Shown piece by piece: positions 33,932 to 46,439 of a DNA stretch of 64,000 nucleotides. The stretch spans positions 372,001-436,000 of the forward strand of contig CAJNDT010004879.1 in the NCBI GenBank assembly GCA_905221615.1, in the 5' to 3' direction. Source of the DNA: Symbiodinium sp. CCMP2592. Its lineage: Eukaryota > Sar > Dinophyceae > Suessiales > Symbiodiniaceae. Position numbers and translations under genes: made by a program. The notes beneath the pieces are model-generated. The model was not told where the DNA came from and did no database searches. It was given only the letters and a program-made list of their open reading frames with translations. Within the stretch, counting starts at the first letter, position 1; every line of letters starts with the position of its first letter.

Positions 33932-36900
33932 ATGCGTATGCGTGACGTCAGGAAAGTCCTTGTCCAGCTCCGTCGCAAGAAGCGCTGGTCGGATGCATTG
34001 CATCTCCTCCACCAAGCGCAGAAACACACAGCTGAGCTGGACACAGTTTGCTACAATGTAGTATTATCAATTTTTCGGGACATTCGATGGTGGGAACAAG
34101 CCCTTGTCACTTTTGAGCAGATGCAGCGGAGCGGACCCTTGCCCAGTGTGGTCTCTTACAGTACAGTTGTCAGTGCGTGTGAAGCCTCGACTTGCTGGCA
34201 AATGGCCATCGATTTTTTTCAAAGTGCCTGCGAGAGTGGGCATGCCACGGACACCATACTGCTTTGTGCGGCAACCAGCGCCTGTGCTCGAGCACTGCAG
34301 TGGAAGCTTGCGCTGCACCTGGCCGGAAGGACTGTTGCTGCATCAAAGCGGGACTTCGGCATTGATCCGAAAGCTGTAGCGGCACTCAATGCAGCCATGA
34401 CTGCCTTTGGTGTACTTTGGGAGAAGGCCTTGCAGCTCCTGGGCAGAATTCGATGCTCGGGGATGCAGCCTGACATCATATCCTACGGTGCCGCGATGCA
34501 GAGTTGCGATCGTGCTTCGCAGTGGATGAAGGTGGAAGGGTGCAGCGTTGGGATGTCATTGCGTAGCAGCTCCTGCCTGACAGGCCGACGCATTGCTTGC
34601 GACAGCCGCCAAGTCTGTTCGGCCAAGTGCCCGAAGCTAAGTTTAGAGGAGGGGCATCGGAAAGTTGTGACAGTTGCGGTCTTGCTGAGGTTGTTGCTTT
34701 TGGGGCAGCTGCGAGCTCCCGTGCAAAGGGGCAAGTTTGGCACCAGGCAGTGGAATTGCTGGCCAGGCGGCTTGACAACATTCCTTCTGTATATAAGGTA
34801 TGGTCCGCCTGGGGAGAGGAGCTGGCTTTAATGAGTTGGTTGTCCCTGCGGATCAAGACCTGGATTTGAGGATAGTACTTGGTTCGACGTCGCCGTGCAC
34901 GGTTGACTTTGTCTAAGCTTCATCGTTTAAGGGCGTTCCCAACCTTTCGATGAACCTGCTTGACTTGAGGCTGCCACCACTAATCCAGAGTCCGGGAGCA
35001 ATTGTCATCCCATGTTGTCGGTATGCCGTAAGCCTTTCACCGATTGCTCGGCAACTCCAGAACCTTGAGTCGACTCTGTGGCCAGCCATGCAACGGAATC
35101 AACCGAAAGCGCTCAGCAGCAATTCCCACAGCCAACGCCAGAAGTTAGACTGAGAATCCAAGCAGCCTCAAGCTGCCATGCTATCCTTATATAGATATAT
35201 TAGACTGATCCTGCTGATGAGCCCGTCGCAATGAGAGAGAAGCTTTTGAAGGTCACAGTATTCTGGTCTCGGAGAGGAGATGCCGCTTTGCGGAGCCGCA
35301 CCTCGGCAGCGTTGAAGCTTGAAGGCAAAAGCATATCACGGATAAAGCCTAATGAAAGCCTGGCTCGCACAATGTTTCGATTGTCGCGTGTCAGTATCAT
35401 AACAATTCCAACACCAATGCTTCAGTGCTTGTCAGCTGTTCAAGAAGCTTCGCTGCGAAGGTCTTGTCCTCCTGCGAGAAAGCTGCAGCATGGAGCAGGG
35501 CTTTGAATCTCCTGTATGCGAGAGCCGATGGCCCCCTTCGTCCGAACGTCCTGATGTTCAGTGCCGTTATCTCGGCTTGTGAAAAGGCAGGACCATCGTG
35601 TCGTGGGAGCTCCGAACAAAGACTTAGTGGGAGAACACACGGTAAAAAGTTCCGTGCTGTACGAGTGGGATGCTGGTACAAGGGAGATCCCTGTGTAGGA
35701 ACATCGCCTTTCCTATCGGGGTTTCGACTCATATTTAATCGTCCATGTCCCTTCCGCGCGAACTTGAAAGCTTGCTTGCGGTGCCAAGTTGTCCACAATC
35801 GTAGCGGCACATGGATGCACATGGCTGCAACAGCTTCGGTTTCAGAGATGGCCCAGAACAGTTCGTGCCTTTGAAAAGCTCTGGTTGCTTTGTATCAGGC
35901 GAGAGCCCATGTTCTCCAGCCTATTCGCGCCGAAATGGCAGAGCACGACCACATGAGCCAAACCAGTAATGACAACAGCAGGGCAGCTCATGCACCGTTT
36001 GGGCGAAGAAAAATTCGCACAGGTCCCCGCAAACGAGCTTTGCATGCAATTGAGGTCGAGCGAACATGCTCAAACGTTTTCTCAGCCCACTAATTTGTTG
36101 AAGCGAGTCTTCTTCACCTTGAGTATTCGTAAGAGACTTGTGTTCTTGTCAGTCTGTGCTGGCAGCAAGTACTGAGTACTGGCAGGCCCGTCGGTGGCAG
36201 ATGGCTTTGTGGCTTTTGTCGAGCATGTGGGCAGTCGGACCTCGTCCGGACATCGTGGCCGTAAACGCGTGCCTTGCAGCCTGCGAGAAGTCTGGGAGAT
36301 GGGAGCAGGCCTTCGAAGTCTGCGAAGAAGCCAGAGCGAACCTTCTGCTCTTGAATACGATCAGCTACAACTCGCTCCTGAGCGCATTGGCCGTCGGGCA
36401 AAGTTGGCACACTGCGCGGGAGCTCCATCTTCTTGAAGATATGAAGTCTGCTGCTGTAATCCCTGACATCATCACATACAATTCACTCATGGCGGGGTGT
36501 ACCCGCCGCAAAGACTGGGAACGCATGCTGACCTATTTCTTGGAGATGCGGAAATCTGCGATGGAGCCCGATCCGTTTAGCTATGGCGCAGCACTTGCTG
36601 TTTGTGATCAGGCAGAAAACTGGCAGCTGGCGCTGGTCCTACTGGCATGGATGCAGGTGGACGAGGTTCACAGCAACACGTGCATTTACAACTCAGCACT
36701 GGGTGCCTGCGACACTATGCTGCTTAGAAACGGACTGTTCATAGGATTCTTAATAGAAACAGGCTTCAATTTGATCGCCAGCTAAGGCGAAGGCGGGCAA
36801 GTGGCAACTGTCCCTGCAGCTTCTGTCTGAGTTGATGTACATGGGAGCAGAAGTGTGCCCGGACCAAGTGTCCTTCAATTGCGTTTTGAGGGCGTGCAGC

Positions 36901-37211
36901 TCTCGACACATGTGGGAAGCATCGCTGTCGGTTGCCACGAAGATGCAAGAGCTCGCGGAGCCAGATCCGAAGTCCTTCAACGCTGTGTGTGAAGCTGCAG
37001 AGATGGCATTGAAGGCCGGATTGGATGAAAAGGTATGTCCCAGTCGGAGTCAGCACAACAGCCGGTAGCCTCTTGTGGGATGGTACGGTCGTCTTGGGCA
37101 CACTTGCGACATGTTGCGACTTTCTCGCAGCAGATCCTCGCAGCTCAGGTGATGCGCGTGCCGGAGTTTCTTGCAGCGTGCAGCACAGAGGCCGTTCAGC
37201 TACTAATGTGA
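33932..37211 (+). CDS. Pentatricopeptide repeat (PPR) protein, P-class-like, about 15 repeats
   Basis: Exons: 33932-34531, one or two exons between about 34640 and 34797, 35461-35586, 36186-36710, 36787-37032, 37131-37211 (TGA). Roughly 15 repeats of about 35 residues follow one another. Examples are VVSYSTVVSACEASTCWQMA, IISYGAAMQSCDRASQWMK, TISYNSLLSALAVGQSWHTA and IITYNSLMAGCTRRKDWERM. The recurrent ACEKA..W form is typical of algal PPR proteins. Splicing restores repeats exactly: SACEK joins ARRWQMA over a GC-AG intron, and GAC joins AKAGKWQ over a 76-nt GA-AG intron. PPR proteins bind organellar RNA one base per repeat and act in processing, editing or stability. No targeting peptide is visible, so a 5' exon may be missing. 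The region 34532-34640 was not resolved. Confidence 0.9.
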
Positions 37212-37940
37212 GCCGCAGAGCACAGCTCACAGCGCCATGACGGCCGCGTGGTGAGGGACGAGGACGTGGTGCGCTGGCGGCAGCAATTGGTACAATTGCG
37301 GTCCGTCGGCTGTGTCGTATTCACTGTAACGATACCGCTTCTGGAGGGAAGGACTGGTCGGTCCACCAGCACGGCCATTTGGTCAATTATGGGTCTCGGT
37401 GGCTTTCATTGGCTTCGAGGTCTAATTGCTAGAGACACGCAAAAAACTTTTTGCCCACACAGACATAGCCGCGATGGACTAGCGAGCAAGTGGCATACAA
37501 CGTCCCTGCAGTGCCATGCAGATCATGCAGCCTGTCAATGAATTTCCAGCAGTTCTGCGTGCGCCAGAAAGCCTAGCTGGTCTAGCTTCAAGCAACAAGA
37601 GCATGTCTGCACAAGACACAAAGGTCTAGACGCAAAGCGCAGTGTCCTGAGTCTGGCAAGAGATGGCAAGAGCGCCAAGTCGGCAGACAGGCATTGCCAA
37701 ACATGGGATTGTATAGTGTTAGCATGGGCATGCCCATGGCAACTTGATGGTGATCACGTGATGGCGAAGGCCGTGAATGAGGTAGGACAGCAGCATATAC
37801 GGTGAGCATGCATGATGACATTTTTCCATGTGGCTCGGGGGTCAAAGTCTGCCGCTGCGTTTTGCATATTCTGGGAGTATTTTTATTGGAATATGTATGT
37901 GTGTGTGCTCGAGCGGTCAGTACTAGCAATAGAGAATACG
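37212..37940. other. Interval without a supported gene
   Basis: Between the PPR stop and the mitochondrial insertion. Short frames only. Composition shifts to AT-rich at about 37930. Confidence 0.4.
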
Positions 37941-37945
37941 TAACT

Positions 37946-39345
37946 TCTACTCGTGCAATGTAATGATAACAATACTTGGACTATTAATGACTTTCTTCTT
38001 AGTAATGCCTACATTGTTTGGATAGCTATGGTTAATGGTGTCGACCACAAAATATATGATCACCTGAAGTCAAAGATCCTAAAATATATCAGTTATAAAC
38101 TTACCAATAGCATTTAACCAGATTATTACTAACATTGAATACTGAAATATGGCAATGGTTCAGGTTGGACTCTGTATCCACCCTTATAGTGCTTCACGAA
38201 TGTCATTCGCAACTTAGGGTCTTAGTCTTAATACCTATAGTTTGCTTATATCAGGTCTATCATCAACATTAACATCTTTTTTAACTTCTGTATTGCTTGT
38301 CACGCTATGAAATCATTGGGTTGATGTGTAGCTACATAATCAACACATATTATAATTTCTAGATCAACTGGGGTTGCATTTCTCTGAATAGTAGTTGTGC
38401 TAGCATTGCCAGGTGCTTTACTAGTTAATGTTAGCAGCAAGTACACACCATAACACAATCTTCTTTGATCCATACTTTAGAGGTGATCCCATGTTCCATA
38501 AACCTTCGTTTCGGTTCTTTGGACATCCCGAAGTCTATATATATATATATATATATATATATTAATCCTTGCAGCATTTGGCGTTCAATAGTTTAGCAAC
38601 AACTGGCTTATTAAGCGTATGATCTTAGCTATGAGTTGTATTCGTCTATTAGGATAGTTTAGTTTGAGCACATCATATGTTTACAGTTAGTATGGAACAG
38701 TGATGCCAAAGCTAACTTTACAGCTCAATACATTGATTATATCAGTCTCAAGTGGTTGGTGTAGATCTTTACTTGGTGTTCTACATTTCTGAATACTTAA
38801 TGCATGCCTAATGATACTATTTCACCACTAATGTTACCTATTATAAAATATCTTTCATATAGTCTGTTTGGAATAGGTGGTTCAACTGGCATTTTTAAGT
38901 GGTAAATAATGCTGTTGATCGAGGTTCATATGACTATTTTTTTGTTGTTGCACACTTGCACTATGCCTTTTCATTAAGTACAATCATTGCTACTCTATTC
39001 GGTCTTGTATGTATTTTCAGATGAAGTATGAAAGTGATTTACTTGCACTAGCTTCACAGCTTTTCGTATTGGTAGGAATGGTTTAGGTAAGCTATGTGTA
39101 GTAGTCAATACAAGTTATCTCACTTATTCATGGTAGTATTTTCTTGTGGTGTTATGTTAGCGTTTGCACCGTTACATGTGGTTTCCAATTTTAAGATCCT
39201 GGAAGAGTACAGGACTTTGGAGATCAATTAGTTAATCTAGTGGTTGGAATAATTCTAGCTCAGTCGGTTAGAGGTTGCATGTTAAATTTCATTTGCACGT
39301 TACTATCATTCTTTGTCACTGCAGTCCTTTCCAACCCACCAAGAG
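37946..39345 (+). pseudogene. cox1: Nuclear copy of mitochondrial cox1 (NUMT), frameshifted and stop-ridden
   Basis: The interval is strongly AT-rich compared with both flanks. Read with frame changes it gives cox1 landmarks in order: NVMITILGLLMTFFLVMPTLFG, GSPEV, YGNGSGWTLYPPL, SLLISGLSSTLTSF, LPGALLVNV, FFDPYFRGDPMF, FFGHPEVYI, AHHMFTVSMEQ (a TGA replaces the usual Trp just before AHH), DYFFVVAHLHYAFSLS, MLAFAPLH, RVQDFGDQLVN and a last hydrophobic segment ending about 39330. At least six frameshifts and several stops rule out function. Compared with the usual length the first 80-90 residues are missing. An (AT)n expansion (38536-38563) follows FGHPEVYI. Not a virus or toxin; a decayed organelle-to-nucleus transfer. 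Confidence 0.93.
38534..38563. repeat. (AT)n microsatellite inside the cox1 pseudogene
   Basis: About 14 AT units grown at the TATATA that follows the codons for HPEVYI, so it postdates or accompanies decay of the copy. Confidence 0.9.
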
Positions 39346-42300
39346 AGTTTAAATGGTGTTGGGGAGGCCCGCGGAAGCTTGTCATGAATCGCGGCTGTTA
39401 TACATGTATGCGTCACCGGAAGCTTGGACTAGGCTTGAATACAGAACGGAACGCCGCGAATGATAAACAGCATACGGCGTGAGTGAGATCAGAGATGCAT
39501 GCGAGAGGTCTGTGATGCAGAACACGAATGACATCGGCTTCTTTTGGAACGCGCAGCGATTCATTGAGCTGTCATTAGCTAATGTGCCTCTCAAAGGGTC
39601 GATCACAATTGATACGATCGTCATCAGAAACAACACAAACCAAAATAAAAAAATGCACAAAACAAACAACACCAAAAACACAACGCAACCACTTTTGTTG
39701 TTTTTTGTTTTACTGTTTAATTTGGTTTTGTTGAGGAAAAGGGGTTCTTGTGTGTTTTAGGGTTCTTAATTACGGCAACGACCCTAAGCGTAAGAGTTGC
39801 TAGCGGTCCTGAACTGCCGGAAACGCAGCGGGAGAGTTCGACCCCCGAGCCCATGTTTCCATTGCAGCTGGCCTGGCAAACCTCCCTCCCCTCTCCCTCC
39901 CTCCATTCTTTCCCCTCGCTGCCTCCCAAGCGATCAAGTACAGGTAACTAGCCAGCCATGCTTCGAGCGATTTTGAGAACTGCGCCTTGAAGTTGTCGTT
40001 TTTTGCCTTCGCATGACCTGTCCAGGATGCCCCATTCAAGTTGCAAGCTCAGCACCGCAGCGCCGTGGCACTCTACATCCAGTTGCACTCTCGACATCCA
40101 AATGCAGTGTGGTCCAGTTCTGGAGGTCCACACCATTGCCCTTGCGATCCCGAGCAGAGGATGCTGTGGATCGCCCAGCTCAGGCATGCAAGCAGCAACC
40201 TGCAGTGCAACAAAAGATGTTGCTTCTTGGTTTTGGTTGGCAAGATACGTCCGCGGAGCCCGCGGACGCCTGGCACGTGCGAAGCTGAGCTAAGCCAGCG
40301 CATGTCCCGAACATTCCCAAGCTACATCACAGCGGCTGTCGCTCCCAAGACTTTAGCAAAGCCGAAGACTGATCGGGTTCCGTGCTCCTGGTATGCTGGT
40401 GGTGGTGTTTCGCGTAGGTCTCGGGGTCGCAGCTGTTGGGTCCAAGAACTTCGCATGTTGCAAGAGCTGGCAGCGAGCCGGAGGCCTCGCCCCAGCGAAT
40501 CGGGACGTGCCAGCGACAGGACCTAGCGCGAGAGAATGAGAGAGAATGAGAGAAGAGGGAAAAGGGAAGGAGGGAGGGGCGCTCGGCGCTCACAAACTCT
40601 GCCAGTCCGCGGCGGCCCAGTCCTCGGCCGAGGAGCCGGCTCGAGGCGGCCCAGAACAACTGCGCTTAGCGGCGTTGCATGCGTGTAGCGTTACAAGCGG
40701 CGTTGCTGTGGCTTTCTTTCTGTGGAGGCCCGAAAAGGACAGGACTCCGAGCTCTCTGAGTGTATCGATGCTTTGTACAGGCGCATCCCGAGAACTTAGA
40801 GACTTAGAGTAGTCTTTCCAGTTGGCCAGACCGCCCTGTGCTTGCAGGCACCGCAAGGAGACCCTCCGCTTCTTGAGGCGGTGAGCGCCCCAGTGCTTCA
40901 GAGCTTGAGATGGCTGTGAAGCAAGTGCTGAAGACAGCGAGATCCGTCAGTTGTTGCAGTTGCATGTCATCCCCACGACCAGGTTATGTAGAACCAATCA
41001 GAAAGTGAGTGAGCTTCCACCTGGGTTGGCACATGTTGATGCGTAGCCGAGGTGCGAGGACTCCCGTGATCTAAAGTTGCTGCGTGCAGCGCTCGACCCG
41101 CAGCCGCCGGGAGCTCGGCATGTGCACAACGGCCTCCAGGAGCCAGTACAGAGAGACACCAATCACCAATTTGCTGGAGCTCCGAGGTTTCGCCAGGAGG
41201 GCACTTCCCGGAGCCGCGCTCCGGCACCCCGCATGTGTGGGACGTCAACGCGGGAATTACTTGGATATCGACATTTTTCTGTACATATCGCCTGCAGAAC
41301 TAGCTCGCCCGTTACTCAAAGTGTTGCCAAGTAGAGCGTAGGCGTGGCAGAAATTAGTATAAATGCTGTAGTGTGTGGGGCAGGTACGTGCGGTTCATGC
41401 GACACAGAAGCTGGTGCGAGAGTGTGAGGCACAATCTCGGACCTGGCTTGTCGGCTTTTGACAGCTCTTGTTACAACGAGCGAGCCAGTGCCGCGCATTC
41501 GCGGGCCGTTTGAGATGGAGCGTGATAGGCTTTTTTTGTTGAAAGTTGCTGGAGGCTTTACAACCAGAGTATGGTGAGTATGTTTTTCGCTGGATAGCAC
41601 AGTAGACTTCCTGTTTGCTGCCGCAGGCAACTCCGCTTTCAGCACCAGACTATGTTTGGTCACCCGAAACTTTGGGTTCCGTGGCTGCCAGAGGCGGCTG
41701 CCAGTTATGCTTCTGTCGAAAGAAAAACAAGCCATGCTTGTGCCACTGCAGGTTGGCAGTGTTTGGCTGCTCCCGTGAACGCCTCGGTCTATGCGGTGTT
41801 GGGCCCGGCTACAAGCCGACTGAGCGGTATAAGCACTCCGAATGTTCAGAATGAAATGCTCGTTCCACGTCGACAACCCTCGGCCCCTAAGGTACACCCC
41901 ACCCCATGGTGCCCCTGCATTTCCGTGCGGTTCAGGCTTGATCCTTGCCGCCCTTGTCCTTGCTTTCGACTCCTGTTCTCGTTAGGCTAAGGTCGCAATC
42001 ATGTGGAAAACTGCGCATTGAGAGACACGTCGAAGACGGTTCGGATGAACACGACTGGAACTGATCCTGCTGACTTCGCGGCTTTGGTCCGCAGATCTCT
42101 GTCGGTGGTTCTGACCAGAGTCGCTACATTCACTGTGCCCTTCAAAGGTTCGATGCTAGAAGTCGCTTGAATTTCTGGGGCAAAGTGGCAGCAACCCTAA
42201 AGGCCTGAAAAGAAGCGGGGTACTTGGCACACCCAGGCGAACCCTGTGCTCTCACACATAGATCGAACCAGTGGGGTGTCACTCGAGGCCATTCGAGGCC

Positions 42301-45300
42301 TATCTGAATGCAGTTGTGAAAACGGGTGATGACAGGTTGCATCTTGCTGCCTCTGCACATGTTGCAGTTTGTGAACTCAGGACACGGCACACTCACCATG
42401 GCTGGCGACGCTCGCCCGCACTGCCGCCTGCTCAGAGAATCGAGTTTTGACAGTAGACATGAAGACCGTGCGCCGTTCGATTGGTCTGGGCATGGCATTT
42501 CACCTGTCAGCAGATCTGCAGTCGCAGAACGTCAACTGGGCGTCGAGTTGCGCAAGAGAGCGGGTAAACCCACTCGGTGGTCAGGCCATGCTTCCGACTG
42601 ATGCATCCTTGACGCCAAGGAGACCGTGCTCCTTTGACCGTGGGGAGGGGGCGAGGCAAAAGTTGGCACTGCACGGGAGCACAGCTGGAAAGCTAGGCAA
42701 AGACCGAAGCATGAGCAGAGAGGAGAGAGCTGTCGCCTTCAGCCGCCAAGGAGGATGTCACAAACGTCATGCTGGCTAAGTCATCCCTTCAGGAGACCAG
42801 TGCGAAAGCTTGCATGAGCTGGCCTGAGCTCAGATGTCTTCAAAGGATCTTCGAGGTCTGCACGATTCCACATATGCCGCTTTGTGTTTTGTACAGTGAA
42901 AACGGCTAGCCGTGACAAATTGTTGCTGCATTTGTGCATCATGAAGGTCGAAATGTGCTGCCAGTTTGCCAATGTTAGCGAGATGGCAGGCAAGGCGAGG
43001 TTCAAACGATACATGCACCGAAGGCATAGCCATCTCAGGTGCGGATAATATGTCCTGCTACGCCTGACATAATTTGAACAAAAGCCGTTGCGTGTGGTCC
43101 TTGCTTTCAATGGCCAACTGCCTGCGTTATTGAGCACTTGTGTGTAATCTCCAATCGTCACACGAAAATGGAGAGCATGCTGGCAGGGGGATGGCCCGAA
43201 GGTTGTATGGCAAGAACATGGACGAAAAACAAGCCCAGGCTGCGATCTGTCTTTTCAGAGCGAATGCTGTGTTTCCATTTGTGAGTTTTGCTAGTTGGCT
43301 ATTACTAGAAACGGTCACGAGGTTTTCGGCGGAGATTGCAACATGAATGCTAACATCCAGCTCCCGCTGTATGCATTCATGTACGCATGTGCGAAGAGGC
43401 ACACATGTAGCGAGTTTAGTTTGGCCAGCCATGACGACGAGTGTTACGCTGGCGGCGCCCGCGAGCAGTAATCGTGGCAGACTCTCTGCCATAGGCGCGA
43501 TGCACTCCAGTGCCAAGTTCAGGGATGCGATGATGTACGTTGCTCAAGTCGTCAGCTGTAACTGCAGTGCGCGTTCAGGGGTGGAGTAGTGATAAGTCGA
43601 ATTAAGTCAAGTTAACTACAGATAGCAAGACCCGGTTGGATAGCATTTTGATATCTTTAACAGCAGAAGCTCGCGAACTCATCCATTCTGGAAGTTTCCC
43701 CATAATGCCAGCGGCGACAGCAACTAGCTTCACGAGGTGAGATGCGATACCGGTGGGTCAAAGTAGTAATGTCAACCTGTCGTGGTTCACAGCCTGTAGC
43801 TGTGTCAGTCGGTTCGCACGTGTTTTGTTGAACTTGCGCGCTTGCGTGTGTGTGTGTGTGTTTTTCAGTTGTTTCCCGCTGTTTCTTGCGGTTCAGTTCG
43901 GCGTCTGACATGCCGGCTTTGCGGCTCACGCTGTGATGCCGACTTCAGGCTAGGTTGATACACGTCAAGTGCTACAGGCTCGGTTTAGTCCGGTTTCATT
44001 TCTGGGTTCGGTGCGCATGGCAACTTGCAAGGCGTACTTCGGCAAGGTTGCGCAATCAGGTCCTGATCAATCACATTCGCTTTCTTGGGATGCTTGTGCA
44101 GGGACCTTGTCACAGAGGGAACTCCTGGAGCCCGTTCGGGCGACCACGGCCCGCACAAGTGGGGCGATTTTCCTAACAGACATCAGGGCTCTTGCGAGAT
44201 GCTGCTGCTGTTTTGCTTATTTGTCAGGTAGCGGATGGCTTTGGACAGATTTGTGGTCCTGTTGCATCCGGGTAAACGAAGGCCCCGCGCCGTCTCGATT
44301 AGCGGGTTTGCCCGCCTCGGTTGTTTCCGGCGGGCCCATGTCCAGGAGCGGCATGGTGCCTGACTCCAGTTTCCTCTTTAGAGGTGTCCCGGAAATTCCC
44401 GGGAACTTCTCAAGGGAACATGCAGCAGCTCTGGCAGCCACCTCCATCCACCTGAGACGTCAGCATCCGTCCATGGAATGATGGGCACTGCGGCAACTGG
44501 CTGCTGCCGCAGCGGACGCAGAAGTTGCGCTCCATCTGGTTTGAAAACGTCGGTGCGATAACAACAGAGGTGTTGAACCGACTCCGCGGATGGAGATGAC
44601 GATCGGAGACGTCTTGTGGCTTAGGCTACGGCAGTGACGGCAACTATGAAGAATTGAGGGAGACCGCCAAAGGAGATGCAATTTCAGATTCACAAGTCCA
44701 CTCAAAAGCAAAGTAATTGCTTGGTCAGTGAGTTCGCAGATGTCGTAGTTTTGAATTTGAAGACTGTGCACAATGCTATACACCTATATATGTCTCCACG
44801 GCAGGTGTTGATGCCTTGACGTAGATGACACCATGCGCGGCGGCCATTGTCATTCGATGTGGCACAATCTTGCTCCGACGGTTCGTTTCCCCTTCACGGA
44901 GATTACGTTTTTCTGTTTCACAGCACCCGTTCCTAGGAGAAGCGACATGTGGGTTGTCGTTCGACTGGCTGATCTTTCTGTGGGCCTTGGCAGCCTTACC
45001 AGTCCAGGTAGTGAGCGCGACGATGCGAGTCGTGCCTCGCTGTCCGATGTATAGGTTTCGAAAGGTGCATAGATTAGATGCCTTTCAGTTTGTCTCTCTG
45101 TCTGTCTGCGTCACTCTTTCTGTCACAGGTGTCTTCTGCTTGTGGCTCGTGGCTGTGATTTCTGCGCATGCAAGCATGTGTGCATAGGTGGGCGCGTGCG
45201 TCCTTGCGTGCGTGCGTGTGTTAGTGCACTCTGCTGTGTCAATGAATGCATTGCTGCTTGCATCAAAGTGCATGTTTCTTGAAATTCGCGATCTTGGTAG

Positions 45301-45340
45301 TGTGTCGTTGAATCGTTGCACACGACTCTTTCTATCATCT
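39346..45340. other. Long interval without a supported gene
   Basis: 39600-39730 is A/C-rich then T-rich. 40530-40560 repeats AGAGAATGAG. Open frames of 100-190 codons occur at 40041-40526, 41652-41990 (with its opposite strand), 42447-42779, 43127-43516 (minus) and 43969-44481. None shows a motif, splice-consistent neighbours or a convincing strand preference. Short microsatellites: (GT)n at 43848-43861 and GCGT units at 45195-45220. I see no tRNA or mobile element. Confidence 0.35.
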
Positions 45341-45673
45341 CTGCATGCTGAGGTTTTCCTGGTTCTTCAAGAAGTAGCCTTTGCTTCTGTAAGTTCGTGT
45401 GAACGTGTTAAAGACAGGGTTACAGCAGCAGGTGCAGCCCTTGATGGGGCTGTGGATGCGCTGACCATGACCCCCGGTTCTCATCATGGCAGGCCGGCGG
45501 CAGGGCTCTCCTTCGGGTTGGTTGGTTGCGCAAAGCAGTGTGGAATCGTGTATGTTCCAGCATGTGATGAGTCGAGGGTCGGGTGTTTCCTTTGTCGCAC
45601 ATGCGAAAAGCATCTTTCCGAGCAGAGCAACTTCTATGGCGACTGGCCCAGAGTGTTCGTGGAAACCTGGTGA
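45341..45673 (+). CDS. Open frame of about 110 codons, unassigned
   Basis: The frame reads AEVFLVLQEVAFASVSSCER, then VKDRVTAAGAALDGAVDALT, later GLSFGLVGCAKQCGIVYVPA and VGCFLCRTCEKHLSEQSNF, ending at TGA at 45671. The Cys pattern CFLCRTC suggests a zinc site, but spacing matches no family I recognise. It could be spliced; no border was fixed. Confidence 0.3.
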   Translation: MHAEVFLVLQEVAFASVSSCERVKDRVTAAGAALDGAVDALTMTPGSHHGRPAAGLSFGLVGCAKQCGIVYVPACDESRVGCFLCRTCEKHLSEQSNFYGDWPRVFVETW

Positions 45674-45989
45674 CCGGCTGGCTGACTCAGCTTGTGCATT
45701 GCAGGCCTGCGACATTTCCAGACTTTGCTGTCCCAGGTGCATGGCCGTTAAGCCTTGAGATGTTCGGCACAACTTTGCTCTCTAACCTTGGATCAGCGTG
45801 CGGCATTTGTCCCTAAGAAAGAAGAAGCCTCCGGCTAACAAGGAATTCGACATTCCATGGGGAGCCTTAGATCTGATATTTCGAGAATCAGATGTATGTA
45901 GCTGGCGGGGTCCATCACCTCAACCCATTGATCTTTGCCGCAAGTCGGGCTGATTTGGTGCCCCCCAACCAGTCACGACAACCTCCAAC

Positions 45990-46076
45990 CACACCCTGTA
46001 TACTGCTACTACTATTACTTCTACTTCTAAATCTACTTCTACTTCTTCTTCTACTACTACTACGACTACAACTACG

Positions 46077-46114
<38 letters not shown>

Positions 46115-46215
46115 CACTACCACTACCACTACCACTACCACTACCACTACCACTACCAGCCACCCCCCCTACCAACCACCTGGCGCCTTATAACCCATCA
46201 TCATCATCATCATCA
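45990..46215. repeat. ACT/ACC trinucleotide array
   Basis: CTACTACTATTACTTCTACT grades into (CTA)n, then (CCACTA)n, then an ATC run at 46199-46215. Open frames on both strands here are translations of the repeat. Confidence 0.95.
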
Positions 46216-46224
46216 ACGAACATG

Positions 46225-46425
46225 ACAGTTGCAGAAGATGCAGGGGCTCAGGCCCCCTATCTGTGACAGCTGCAGAAGTTGCCGAGGCTCACTTGCCTGA
46301 ACTGTCACAGATGAAGGGGCTCAGGCATCTGTGACATCTGCAGAAGTTGCCGAGGCTCACTTGCCATAACTGTCACAGCCGGTGAAGTTGCAGACGCTCA
46401 GGCCCCAAAACTGAAAGAGCGACTG
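46225..46425. repeat. About 72-bp tandem repeat with CTGCAGAAGTTGCCGAGG motif
   Basis: CTGCAGAAGTTGCCGAGGCT plus CACTTGCC and AACTGTCACAG occurs at 46270 and 46341, with diverged copies at 46231 (GTTGCAGAAGATGCAGGGGC) and 46383 (GTGAAGTTGCAGACGCTCAG). Confidence 0.8.
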
Positions 46426-46439
46426 GAGTTGCAAACTCG

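Noticed and set aside
34476-34856. Minus-strand frames opposite the PPR gene
   Set aside because: Shadows of PPR exons; the plus strand shows periodic PPR repeats and consistent splicing.
39253-39275. tRNA-like D-arm (CTAGCTCAGTCGGTTAGAGG)
   Set aside because: No anticodon arm, T-arm or closing acceptor stem can be folded; the stretch falls in the C-terminal part of the cox1 pseudogene.
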